Shown in pieces: positions 11,251-21,764 of a stretch of 64,000 nt of DNA (positions within the stretch are counted from its first letter, which is position 1; each line of letters begins with the position of its first letter). The notes below the pieces were generated by a model. That model was not told where the DNA came from. It saw nothing but the letters and a program-made list of their open reading frames with translations, and searched no databases. A program made the translations under genes and the position numbers. The DNA lies in NCBI GenBank assembly GCA_004352715.1, contig SCFE01000012.1, forward strand, positions 2,052,950 through 2,116,949. Reading direction: 5' to 3'. Origin of the DNA: Hofstenia miamia (taxonomy: Eukaryota; Xenacoelomorpha; Acoela).

Positions 11251-12775
11251 GTGATAACATTGGAAGTATCTCTTGGCAAAGTTGCTGATAGCATGCTTGG
11301 TGTTTTTGACTTTATAGATAATTTCAGATAAGACTTAATTGTGCAACTGATGGGTGGCAATTTCTTTCTCTGAGATCTCCTCTTTCATCATAATGGGGAG
11401 GACTACTTTCCCATTCCAGTCTGCATTAACGTTGGGGAGGAGCTTGTACTCACATGCTGGGATAAATCCAAAAGGAATTTTTTTGCCAGGCAGCTTTCAC
11501 AAGTCTCTCTCATAACTTGGCAGAGTGGTGAATTAATCTGCATTGAGATGTAATCTTCCCAGGTGATGGGTGATAGTAAAGGTGAAATCATTAAGATATT
11601 CCAACCATCAGGTGACAATGTTCAACTTGTTGCCAGAGAATTTCTTGAGCCATGCTAGTTTGGAGTTGTTGGTATGAACAATGAATTGACAAAATAAGAT
11701 GAAGAATCAAAACTTCTTCAGACTCTTGATGAGTGCTCACATTTCAGACTTTGCTGCTCTGTAATTTAGCTCAGCATTGCAGAGCTTCCAGCTAAAATAT
11801 TGTACTGGGCTTTCCTGACCATTGATTATCTGACTGAGAACACCACTAATGGTGATGGAGCTTGCATCACAGTCAATGATAAATTCCTTAGTGTAGTCAG
11901 GCATATTCAGAATGGGGATCTGTCTGAGTTCTTGCTTTACAGTGTCCAGGTCTTCCTGTTCAGCCCAGGTCCAACAGAATTCAGTGTTTTTTCAAAGTAA
12001 ATTAAATATATGCTTTGTTTGATTGGCTAGTTCAGGGATGAAGGAGCAATAGTAATTAAGAAAGCCCATCAGGTGTTACATGTCCTTGTGAGAGTGTGGA
12101 GTCTCAATATGATCAAGATGGTCCTTCACATTGTTCTTAATAGATATTCTCCCAGGTTCAATCACTCTTCCTAAGAAGGTAACTCATGGCAAAATGAGTG
12201 AAAAATTATTTCTATTTACCCAGAGTCTGGAGTCATACAGGATCTTGAGAGTATGACCCAACTTATCTAAGTGATCAGAGAATGTGTGTCCAGCAATGAG
12301 AATATCATCCATATATGTGGTGATCCCAGGTTTGAGAATGTTAGCCCCATTCCATAATACATGCATGACATAACACTGAAACATATTCAGAGTGTTACAA
12401 AGCCTGAAAGCCATGTATTTCCATTCAAAAAGTCTGTAAGGCATAATAAAAGCAGTTTTCAGGATGTTAGCAGGCTTCATCAGTATTTGACAATAAGCTT
12501 TACAGAGATCCAAGCATGAGAACAACTTGTACTTGCTGGCATTATATAGAAGATCCTCAATGCAAGGTAATGGATATGGATCCTTAACTGTGATGTCATT
12601 TAATCATCAAAAGTTGATGCAGAGGCAGTACTTCTTGCATTGGTAAATAAACACTGTAGGTGCAGCATATAGAATGTTACTGTTCTGTATGATCCTGCTT
12701 TCAATGAGATTGCTAAGGATCTGTTCATACTCTGCTCTTAAGTTCTTGGTTACCCTTCAAACCAATGATTCAACA
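11251..12775 (-). pseudogene. Element 2 reverse transcriptase / RNase H remnant
   Basis: Degraded frames aligning to element 1: SNLIESRIIQNSN and YAAPTVFIYQ (12770-12640), MFSCLDLCKAYCQILM, the box MDDILIAGHTF (YXDD with Tyr replaced by Met), LNYYCSFIPELANQ near 12040, RNase H region near 11870 and the linker LPIMMKEEISEKE near 11390. The longest open frame is 12525-12184. Stops and frameshifts in every part rule out activity. Positions 12050-12373 are identical to 14918-15241. Confidence 0.8.
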
Positions 12776-12985
12776 GGGCAGAAGGAGCAGGGGTCTCTTG
12801 CAACAAAACTGTAGAGGGTGTAGATATACCAGAAACAGGTTTTGTGGGGGTAGGAGTATGTAAAACAACAACAGAACTAAGTCCAGTGGTGTGAGGGACA
12901 GCATCCAAGCTGCCAGTGCTCACACAGGGAAACCCTTAGTGGGAGTTCCATTATGAGAGTTAGAAAAATCCATATCCATAAGAAC
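12776..12985 (-). pseudogene. Gag N-terminal remnant of element 2
   Basis: The minus strand reads a Pro/Thr/Val-rich stretch (VVVLHTPTPTKPVSGISTPS) like the Pro/Thr-rich N-terminal part of element 1 gag (TPVHVQPPCVSTTVT). An ATG near 12976 (MDFSNSHNGTPTKGFPV) is a plausible gag start, with a frameshift before the Thr/Pro stretch. It joins RT-like sequence directly at about 12775, so the rest of gag and the protease are deleted. Confidence 0.45.
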
Positions 12986-13504
12986 AAGAATAAGTAAACA
13001 AGTAAAGTAAAGTAAAGGTTCCAATAACAATTCCAATAATGTAGGAGAGAACATCCAACTGTGTAGGAGAAATAAAAAACAACTTGACAGATGGTAGCAA
13101 GGCATGGGCACAATAATCCAAATTCTAGAATAACAAGACTATGCCAATATGGCACCAAGAACAGGTAAGAATAGAATCAAGGCTTGGTAACAGCATCAGA
13201 TCACAGAGCTGACAAATGTAAAATTACATTTAAGGTAAAGTTGTATATCAATGGGTGGTGAAGTAGATTGAGGTCAGGGGTAATCCATCCCAGCTGACTC
13301 ACACCCAGTAGAAAAACAAAACCTAATACAGTAAGAAAACACTAGAACAGTTCTGTTTCACATCACAATCACCAAGTGAAAAACAGGCAACTGCCTCAGT
13401 AGGCACACAAACTTCATGACTGGAGTACATCTCTGAACATTGTTCCATCTGCATACAGTAACAGAATGGAGTAGATAGTTTAATTGACACTCCGGAGTGT
13501 CTAA

Positions 13505-13524
13505 GAATCACATCAGGGTCACCA
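13505..13524 (-). other. Primer-binding site, tRNA-Trp type
   Basis: The minus strand reads TGGTGACCCTGATGTGATTC immediately after an LTR end. Its complement matches the 3' end of animal tRNA-Trp as I remember it (GAATCACGTCGGGGTCACCA) at 18 of 20 bases; both mismatches are CpG-to-CpA changes. This sets the boundary between LTR (13525 upward) and element 2 leader. Confidence 0.75.
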
Positions 13525-13885
13525 TGTAGAATTGTGGGGTGCATCTAGCAGCTCAAGCAGTACAAAGGTTGTGGAAGATTACCATCACCAAGAGGAACCT
13601 GTTCTCTAACAAAACAAATGAAGATTGGTAGTTTGCCAATTTCATTGAAGAAAAAGTAATTCCAAGACAGAATTTCAAGTAGAGACCAATTCACAAAGCA
13701 TCTCCCTGAAGCCAAGTCATTAGAATCCATCCTTACAATCCAAGGTGCTAATCATGTGTCTCAAGTTGTAATTTCTAGCTCAATAAAACAAATTTAGCTC
13801 AGTGTTTATCAGCTCAGCTCATGTAATAAAGATATTAAATAACATGTAATTACCATGTATTCATGTATGCCAATTGCATAGTATG
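13525..13885 (-). repeat. 5' LTR of element 2 (3' part only)
   Basis: Begins, on the plus strand, TGTAGAATTGTGGGG directly next to the primer-binding site, so on the minus strand the LTR ends CCCCACAATTCTACA. The sequence up to the gap has no coding potential and does not match the LTR family at 15479, so it is a second LTR type. The upstream part lies in the gap. Confidence 0.6.
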
Positions 13886-14885
13886 NNNNNNNNNNNNNNN
13901 NNNNNNNNNNNNNNNNNNNNNNNNNNNNNNNNNNNNNNNNNNNNNNNNNNNNNNNNNNNNNNNNNNNNNNNNNNNNNNNNNNNNNNNNNNNNNNNNNNNN
14001 NNNNNNNNNNNNNNNNNNNNNNNNNNNNNNNNNNNNNNNNNNNNNNNNNNNNNNNNNNNNNNNNNNNNNNNNNNNNNNNNNNNNNNNNNNNNNNNNNNNN
14101 NNNNNNNNNNNNNNNNNNNNNNNNNNNNNNNNNNNNNNNNNNNNNNNNNNNNNNNNNNNNNNNNNNNNNNNNNNNNNNNNNNNNNNNNNNNNNNNNNNNN
14201 NNNNNNNNNNNNNNNNNNNNNNNNNNNNNNNNNNNNNNNNNNNNNNNNNNNNNNNNNNNNNNNNNNNNNNNNNNNNNNNNNNNNNNNNNNNNNNNNNNNN
14301 NNNNNNNNNNNNNNNNNNNNNNNNNNNNNNNNNNNNNNNNNNNNNNNNNNNNNNNNNNNNNNNNNNNNNNNNNNNNNNNNNNNNNNNNNNNNNNNNNNNN
14401 NNNNNNNNNNNNNNNNNNNNNNNNNNNNNNNNNNNNNNNNNNNNNNNNNNNNNNNNNNNNNNNNNNNNNNNNNNNNNNNNNNNNNNNNNNNNNNNNNNNN
14501 NNNNNNNNNNNNNNNNNNNNNNNNNNNNNNNNNNNNNNNNNNNNNNNNNNNNNNNNNNNNNNNNNNNNNNNNNNNNNNNNNNNNNNNNNNNNNNNNNNNN
14601 NNNNNNNNNNNNNNNNNNNNNNNNNNNNNNNNNNNNNNNNNNNNNNNNNNNNNNNNNNNNNNNNNNNNNNNNNNNNNNNNNNNNNNNNNNNNNNNNNNNN
14701 NNNNNNNNNNNNNNNNNNNNNNNNNNNNNNNNNNNNNNNNNNNNNNNNNNNNNNNNNNNNNNNNNNNNNNNNNNNNNNNNNNNNNNNNNNNNNNNNNNNN
14801 NNNNNNNNNNNNNNNNNNNNNNNNNNNNNNNNNNNNNNNNNNNNNNNNNNNNNNNNNNNNNNNNNNNNNNNNNNNNNNNNNNNNN
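13886..14885. other. Assembly gap (1000 N)
   Basis: Exactly 1000 N. It separates two nearly identical RT fragments, so collapse or mis-joining of repeats at this place is possible. Confidence 0.99.
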
Positions 14886-15297
14886 TTTGATTGGCTAGTT
14901 CAGGGATGAAGAAGCCGTAGTAATTAAGAAAGCCCATCAGGTGTTACATGTCCTTGTGAGAGTGTGGAGTCTCAATATGATCAAGATGGTCCTTCACATT
15001 GTTCTTAATAGATATTCTCCCAGGTTCAATCACTCTTCCTAAGAAGGTAACTCATGGCAAAATGAGTGAAAAATTATTTCTATTTACCCAGAGTCTGGAG
15101 TCATACAGGATCTTGAGAGTATGACCCAACTTATCTAAGTGATCAGAGAATGTGTGTCCAGCAATGAGAATATCATCCATATATGTGGTGATCCCAGGTT
15201 TGAGAATGTTAGCCCCATTCCATAATACATGCATGACATAAAGCTGAAATGTAGCCAGAGCATTACAAAGCCTGAAGGCCATGTATTTCCACTCAAA
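14886..15297 (-). pseudogene. Second copy of element 2-type RT fragment
   Basis: Homologous to 12018-12429. It contains MAFRLCNALATFQLYVMHV and TYMDDILIAGHTF. Positions 14918-15241 are identical to 12050-12373, while the flanks differ at many sites. In those flanks this copy keeps more family-like residues (NALATFQ, NYYGFFIPE). Homology stops abruptly at 15297. Confidence 0.85.
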
Positions 15298-15478
15298 AAG
15301 GCTTCCTCCATTGTGTGGTTCAGCATCATGCTTAGGCTCTGTGATGAATTTGCTGTTAATCTAAACAAAGTTCTATTACTTGTTGAATTTCAAATATTGT
15401 TGTAGTTAGATATTAAGTCTTGGCATTTACATGTATTAAATTGACTAGCAAGATCAACATTGGAGTTCTAACTGCTAG
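15298..15478. other. Unassigned sequence between RT fragment and LTR D
   Basis: 181 bp with no recognisable coding frame or repeat. It is not the ORF3 tail that precedes LTR E at 39221, so LTR D is probably a solo LTR. Confidence 0.4.
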
Positions 15479-16674
15479 TGTAGCATAATCCAAAGAATAA
15501 TGCTGCTAATAAAGGAAGAAGATCAGATGATTAGTTGAAACTAAGATTGAATTATGATTGTTAGTTAGAAAAACAATTAAAGTTTAATTATCAGATTATC
15601 TTTGTAAATGCAACCAAGTAATAACATAGCAAATTAGTACTTGTCGTCGAATTTTGACCAAACAAAGGGGGCGAATTTGCTTCCATTATTTTTAGCCATT
15701 TTGGCAGACAAACAAATTTGAATTTCAAACAACAGGTACTTTTTGAATTCAACTATAAATAGAGTGAAAATCAATTTGGAATTTGTTGAAGTAAATTCTT
15801 TGAAAATCTTATCTTTAGATTTTATATCAGTTTGCTTATTTATACAGAATGTCAAGCTAAACAGTAAATGCAGTAGTAGTGGTTTGGGAACACATTAGGA
15901 GCAACTCAAGGGTACTTGATCCAAACCATGAACCTGCATTTATGTTAGGTGTATGAATAGGAGTTTTTCTCTGTTTAGCTGGCTATTGATTTGATCATTT
16001 ACATGCAACCAATAATTAACATTGGTGAGAAAAGGGCTGGATAGCCTATGATAGGTTATGCATATTTTTCTTGAGAAAAGGGCTGGATAGCCTATGATAG
16101 GTTATGCATATTTTATCTTATAGACTTAGGTGACCTATAATAGACTGATAAAAGACCAAGCATGTATTATGTTATTTAAATGTAAGGTAGGAAGCTGCAG
16201 GTTATTATGTAACTTACTTTAATTAACTTAATCAAATCCAATAGTTTTCTTTAATGGCTAAAGTAATAATTATTAAGCAGCTAGTGACATTGCAAGGTTG
16301 CAAAGTGACATAAATACACAATACAAATTGAGTTTAAGTCAGTTACAATTAGCATTGAGAACTACACCAAGTTAAGATAGGGAGCACATAAGAACTTTGT
16401 TGAGCTGATGTTGGGAGTTACCTACTTCAACAATGGAAACACAAATGAGGCGATGTGAGATTGAAGTTGGCCAGAGGCCACCTACACATCAATCATGGAG
16501 AAGGGCTATGATGGCTAAGTACCTAAATAGTTTTCAGTTATTTCAGTTAAATGAAGATTAACAGAAATACATGCAACAAATAGCTAATATGTGTACATCC
16601 CTACCTGTGTAGAATAGGGAATAATAATTTAAAGAATCATTTATCCTACATCAATGCTTGGTAGTGGATGCTAC
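15479..16674 (+). repeat. Gypsy-family LTR (copy D), probably solo
   Basis: Bounded by TGTAGCATAATCC and GATGCTACA, i.e. TGTAGC...GCTACA ends. TATAAATAG at 15754-15762 is the likely promoter. It is homologous to copies B and E along its length and to A in the 3' two thirds. A ~46-bp segment (16026-16068) is directly duplicated at 16072-16114, giving GGGCTGGATAGCCTATGATA twice. No primer-binding site follows and no convincing target duplication is visible. Confidence 0.85.
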
Positions 16675-18387
16675 ACACTGTTTTTCATATGTTAATTATT
16701 GCTAGAATTGAAGCTGCTACAATGTGGTCACTTTTGCAACCTTATGACATGACAATGAGTTCCCTAGTACTGGTATGGTTCTCAGCCCCTGATTCTACAA
16801 TAATGGGGTTTTAGTCACCTTATATGTACAATAGATCTTATTATTATACCATAAGAATTTGGATCTGAAACAGTGGGTTAACCTAATTGTAGCTATTCAG
16901 CTAGTTGATGACATGTTCTTATTAGCTTGAATTAATCAATTAGACAGCTAAATGAATTAAAAACAACTATCTGTATACTTAACATATGAACACAATTTTG
17001 TAGTCAGGCTTCTGACTGCATAATTTAAAGATGGTAGAAAGGCTGGAATGCAGTGTACCAGAATTCCTAGAATTAAATTTGCATAACATTAGTACTACTT
17101 ATGTGCTCTGGCATTTAACTTTCTGTTTGCATAAATAATCAAACCCAATGAGAGACAAAATAATTCCAACATAATATATTTCATCATCTACTGTTTTTAA
17201 ATTTGGGTGAAAGTCCTCAATAATTAAGCAATGTCACTACTTGATTTGTGTGAATTCCTATAGTCTCAATGATAGACAGTGTTATTTCATTGATTTGGTT
17301 GTCAGTATTGTTAGATCCTAAACTGTTAGTCCCTACCTACATATAATACTGTAATATATCTGTAATGTTTCCACAAGTATTAATTGCAATTAACAATCAT
17401 GTGTTTAGGTCCTACATGCACTGCTAATTTAATAGCTTACACTGACCTGATGTCTTATTAGGGGATGAATCACTCTAATGCAACTCTCAGTGTAATCTCT
17501 GGTTAACTTGGGAATTAGTCACAAAGAATTTGTTCTTGTTGTGCATTGAACTAATATATTTGTAATAAAAATTCCAGTGTAAATGAATAGAGAATAATTT
17601 AATCATTAGATTTAGCTTACCAATTAACTGGTTATTAATAATGCAATATTTAATTAACATATAGTTGCAGCTCTCTTTCTTAATGATCAGTGATGATGAG
17701 TTCTTCCTTCAAACAGATTGGGTATAAGAGATATAATCAATTGAGTTATTAAACATTTAGTAATTAACAGTTAATTCTGATTTTTGAGAAGGCTTAGATA
17801 ATCACCCATCTATCTCAATGTAAAACATCCCTTTGCAACTTAATTAGATAAACAGTAATGTATTAACATTTATGTAGATGACTTAATAAATATATCAATT
17901 GGCAAGTTAGGCACCATCAACTTCCATCAGAAACTTCACAACCACCAGTGCCATGTAGGAATTTAGTTAAGTTGCATTTTCTGCAAACCCAATTAATTAG
18001 ATATAGTAAAAGAACAACTGAGCTTCATTAAAAGTTTATTGATAATTTCCTTTATTACAATTTAGTAATTCATCATAACAGTAGCTGCTATTCCATACAC
18101 AACTAAAATTACTTACAGGTATCTTTAATTAAAATTTCCTCTAATCTGACAATTGATATTAACTCAAGTTTCTGTTTTGTATCATATTGGTCAAAAGACA
18201 AGCAATTCACTTTTAGCCAAACTTATTTTTGGTGTACAATTTTTTGTATTTATAAAACTTGATAAATAATAAATGTTGTACAAATAAAATCACTAAATAA
18301 AATTTCTACATATCTAAATTGACACCACTACATTTTATGGTCAGAAAAAGTGCCTTTACATTTGCACTCTTCTAACTAAGTGAGGCT
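16675..18387. other. AT-rich intergenic DNA
   Basis: No open frame with recognisable homology, no clear repeat and no RNA gene seen. Confidence 0.5.
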
Positions 18388-18396
18388 AACCAGAAT

Positions 18397-18785
18397 GGTT
18401 GGTCCTTTTTATCAACAAAAAAATCTTGAAACCAACATAGGGAACATTGAGTTCAACATAGCATTATGAACAAAAATTTAGCATGAATGATGTATATGTA
18501 TCAATTATTTCAAAAGGTACAACAAAATTTTGTTGTAAGCAGTTGTTTATTGAGTTGTAATGTGGACCAAATGATAAAATATTATACTAGATTTAATAGA
18601 AATAACTCAGATTAATAATTTAATGTACATATAAGAAATTTTTGACCTACCCATCTAATGTTATTGATATTCATATCTCATTCATGCTAAATTTTTGTTC
18701 ATATTATCATAATGATTTGCTGTGTTGATCTCAAGGTTCCCTATGTTGGTTTCAAGATTTCATATGTTGATAAAAAGTACCAACC
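18397..18785. mobile_element. MITE 1, long terminal inverted repeats, 9-bp target duplication
   Basis: 389-bp foldback element. The left end GGTTGGTCCTTTTTATCAAC is matched by the right end (reverse complement GGTTGGTACTTTTTATCAAC), and inverted homology extends ~110 bp inward, including a GAACAAAAATTTAGCATGAA stretch. It is flanked by AACCAGAAT on both sides (18388-18396 and 18786-18794). No coding capacity. Same end sequence and duplication size as MITEs 2 and 3. Confidence 0.85.
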
Positions 18786-18794
18786 AACCAGAAT

Positions 18795-19096
18795 GCATTC
18801 TGTTACATTTGCTAAGTGTGTTGTCATCAATAATTTGGCAAATGCTTTTGCTAACAAATAATAGTTGGTAACTGCACTTTACATTCATTTTACAAATTAT
18901 TGATTCTTAATATACATTATTAAGAAAATATAATAAATCACAATTAATCAGTTTTAGTCTATGGTTTATTTTTCTCTGTTTATTTTTTGCTAATTATGGT
19001 ACAGTATGTCAATTGAAGCAACTTATGTCAACTGACTAAGAAAGGTTAAGAACAATATAAAGTTTCAATGAAAATGTGTAAAAAACAAGATAAATT

Positions 19097-19135
<39 letters not shown>

Positions 19136-19993
19136 ATGGCTTTGTAACATCTTTAGATCTGCATAAATGAGGAAACAATATATGTATTCATATATGATAT
19201 GCTCAGATGGTTAAATGTGTCAATGATTTGGTATAGACTGATTTTTTAGAAATGAATTTGAAAGTTTATGATGCCAAATGATATATAGATATTGTAACTC
19301 TATTAGAGGCTCAGAACAAAGATCCCAAGAATATTATTTGTGATGAAGTAGTACAGAATGTGAGTTTCTTTTACAATGTACAGTACATTATGTATATAAA
19401 AAATTTCATTCCATATTTGAAATCTTGATATTAAAAGAAATGGAATAGAACTAATTCCAAATGATTGTGAAACATATCAGAAATATAATAAAAATTGAAA
19501 AAACACTAATAAAATTAGTAAAATATAGTACAAACTACAAAAGTAATGAATATAATTAAAATTTAAATTTTAAATCTAAATGGAGTTTCAAAAGACCACT
19601 AAATATATACTAAATGCAAATGGCAAATATCAATGTTTATAATTATAGCACATCATTTACTTTTATTTAGTTGCAATTCATTATTTATGATTTAAACTAA
19701 ATAGAAATCTAATCACAATACAGTCTAAAGAAATACATTTATTTTTTCAAATATATAATTATAATTTCACTGAAATTGTATCTCTAGCAGTCTAACAGTT
19801 TTTAATTTTTGTTGACGTCAGATATTGGGTTGGTAATGAAATTGGAGAACTGATATAGAACCTAAATTTTGATTAATACGAACTTAAATATTACGAGCAA
19901 ATTGTGAAATTCTAAAAAAGAACTGCACCAACTAATCACATTTAAGTAAATTGTTGCTATGATATAATTTCTATTAAAAGAAATATTTGAACA
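18795..19993. other. AT-rich intergenic DNA with (TA)n at 19103-19132
   Basis: No recognisable gene. It contains a perfect TA microsatellite and, near 19829, a GGGTTGGTAATG motif resembling one MITE end but without a matching partner. Confidence 0.45.
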
Positions 19994-20002
19994 TTATAAA
20001 TG

Positions 20003-20405
20003 GGTTGGTTCTTAAATCTGTCAATTCATAATCTTATGGCTGTCAGAATTTATTTTACAACTGTCAGAAAAAGTTGTTATTGTTTAAAATGAGCTTTATT
20101 GGGACATTGCTTAAGAGACATCTAGATAAAATAGTATCTATTTGAGAAAGGCATTAAAATAACATTTCACTTGCTTCCTACATATATAAATTTCTAAATT
20201 TTTCAAAGGTTTCACATTAATCAATTACTTAAACTTCAAAAGGTATTTTAATATTTTTAATTATTTTACTATTTACCATGTTGATAATGCTTTTTGATTA
20301 ATGCTATTGGATAAGAGTGATTACCATAGTTACATCTTTTCTGACAGCTGTAAGATAAATTCTGACAGCCATAAGATTATGAATTGACAGATTTAATAAC
20401 CAACC
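20003..20405. mobile_element. MITE 2, long terminal inverted repeats, 9-bp target duplication
   Basis: 403 bp. The left arm from GGTTGGTTCTTAAATCTG and the reverse complement of the right arm from GGTTGGTTATTAAATCTG agree over ~75 bp with few mismatches (shared internal CTTATGGCTGTCAGAATTTA). Flanked by TTATAAATG at 19994-20002 and 20406-20414. No open frame. A 9-bp duplication fits Mutator-like (MULE) transposition; hAT would give 8 bp. Confidence 0.87.
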
Positions 20406-20532
20406 TTATAAATGCGTGTTCAATTGCTTTCTTTAATAATATTGCTATTCGTCTTTAGTATATTGCCATTTGTGGGATGTCCACATAGATCATTAATTGT
20501 CATATTTAGTCAAAATATTTGCATCTCAAAAT

Positions 20533-20880
20533 CAGGGTTTTCCAATCTAGTTCAATTTACTTGGTCTGAGATAAGTCCGAGTTTTTAGGTTTCGAGTTCG
20601 AGAATTTTTGTGGAAATTTCCGAATTAGATCGAGTTTTTTCTTATTCCGTGTTTATTTTATTGCAAAATACAATTTATTTAAAATAATTTCGAGTTTTGT
20701 AAGCTGAAAAATTATTATTTGCGCTTTATAAAGAAACTGAAATTTAAAATAATTCAAATTTTATATAGCTCGTGTGGATTTTTAATCGAGTTTGAGTATT
20801 AATGATTTCTTTTCCGAGTTTTGCGAGCTCATTCGAGTTCGAGTTCTTAACAATCCGAGTACTCGAAAAACCTCTTCGTA
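20533..20880. repeat. Dispersed GAGTTCGAG-rich repeat
   Basis: Starts CAGGGTTTTCC and holds degenerate GAGTTCGAG units; its second half (from AAGCTGAAAAATTATTATTTG at 20701) aligns with 43737-43923. The ends resemble hAT termini (CAGGG), but no target duplication is evident. Probably a non-autonomous DNA transposon. Confidence 0.45.
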
Positions 20881-21480
20881 ATGTAAGGTAGGGTGAATGT
20901 ATCGTAAATGTACTTGGATACATGTGACAATTTAATAATGAGATTATGCATGCTATGCTTAGTAATTGTACTGATACCCAATCATTTATTAGCCTTTGGA
21001 AGCATTTGAAACCTTTAAAAATAGGAAGTAACTTCATCTATTTTATATGCTGCAGTAAATCTGTTTTATTAGCACCCTTAAAAATAGGTAACTTAAACTT
21101 TTCAATATAAAACTTTTTAATTTCCCCATTGTTATATGTGTACGATATGTCTCTGATTTCCCAAGCAACATTTAACGCTGATCTTGCCCTTATTTTATTC
21201 TCTACGATAGCTCTTTTATGGATGTAAAACGCGCGATTCTTGCCACAACTTTTTAAGCTTATTATCCTCGTTTTTATATTTACTAATAACATTTAACGCT
21301 GCTTTTACTTTATTTTAGTCTCCTTGAAAATATTAGCATTACAATGAATGTTTAACAGCATAAACTTAATCGAAACAAATATAAATGCTAATAATTAGCA
21401 TCCATGACATTAATAATTGAGCTTTGTAGCATCAAACAGGCTTCAGTTTAATAGTTTACTGAAAATAAACATGAATTCTT
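20881..21480. other. Interval with two adjacent minus-strand open frames, uncertain
   Basis: Minus-strand frames of 84 aa (21292-21038) and 97 aa (21037-20744) lie next to each other and share a short KLLPIFKG / KLPIFKG motif 30 residues apart, but match no family I know; the second runs into the dispersed repeat. Most likely non-coding. Confidence 0.25.
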
Positions 21481-21488
21481 ACCTTTTA

Positions 21489-21493
<5 letters not shown>

Positions 21494-21524
<31 letters not shown>

Positions 21525-21731
21525 NNNNNNNNNNNNNNNNNNNNNNNNNNNNNNNNNNNNNNNNNNNNNNNNNNNNNNNNNNNNNNNNNNNNNNNNNNNN
21601 NNNNNNNNNNNNNNNNNNNNNNNNNNNNNNNNNNNNNNNNNNNNNNNNNNNNNNNNNNNNNNNNNNNNNNNNNNNNNNNNNNNNNNNNNNNNNNNNNNNN
21701 NNNNNNNNNNNNNNNNNNNNNNNNNNNNNNN

Positions 21732-21761
<30 letters not shown>
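21494..21761. repeat. (TA)n microsatellite with internal 207-N gap
   Basis: Pure TA on both sides of the gap at 21525-21731; the gap is probably unresolved TA repeat. Confidence 0.9.

Positions 21762-21764
<3 letters not shown>

Larger units (their letters stand above)
10645..13524 (-). mobile_element. Internally deleted Ty3/gypsy element (element 2)
   Basis: Runs on the minus strand from a primer-binding site (13524) through ~540 bp leader, a gag N-terminal remnant, RT, RNase H and linker to an ORF3 C-terminal fragment. Compared with element 1 it lacks the gag C-terminal part plus protease, and also the integrase: the frame passes from a Thr/Pro-rich gag stretch straight to RT near 12775, and from the linker straight to ORF3 near 11230. 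Many stops. It is a non-autonomous or dead derivative of a related family. Confidence 0.75.

Noticed and set aside
12877-13158. Minus-strand 93-aa hydrophobic frame in the element 2 leader
   Set aside because: It lies in the leader and gag-start region in a frame other than gag, and the hydrophobicity comes from T-rich sequence.
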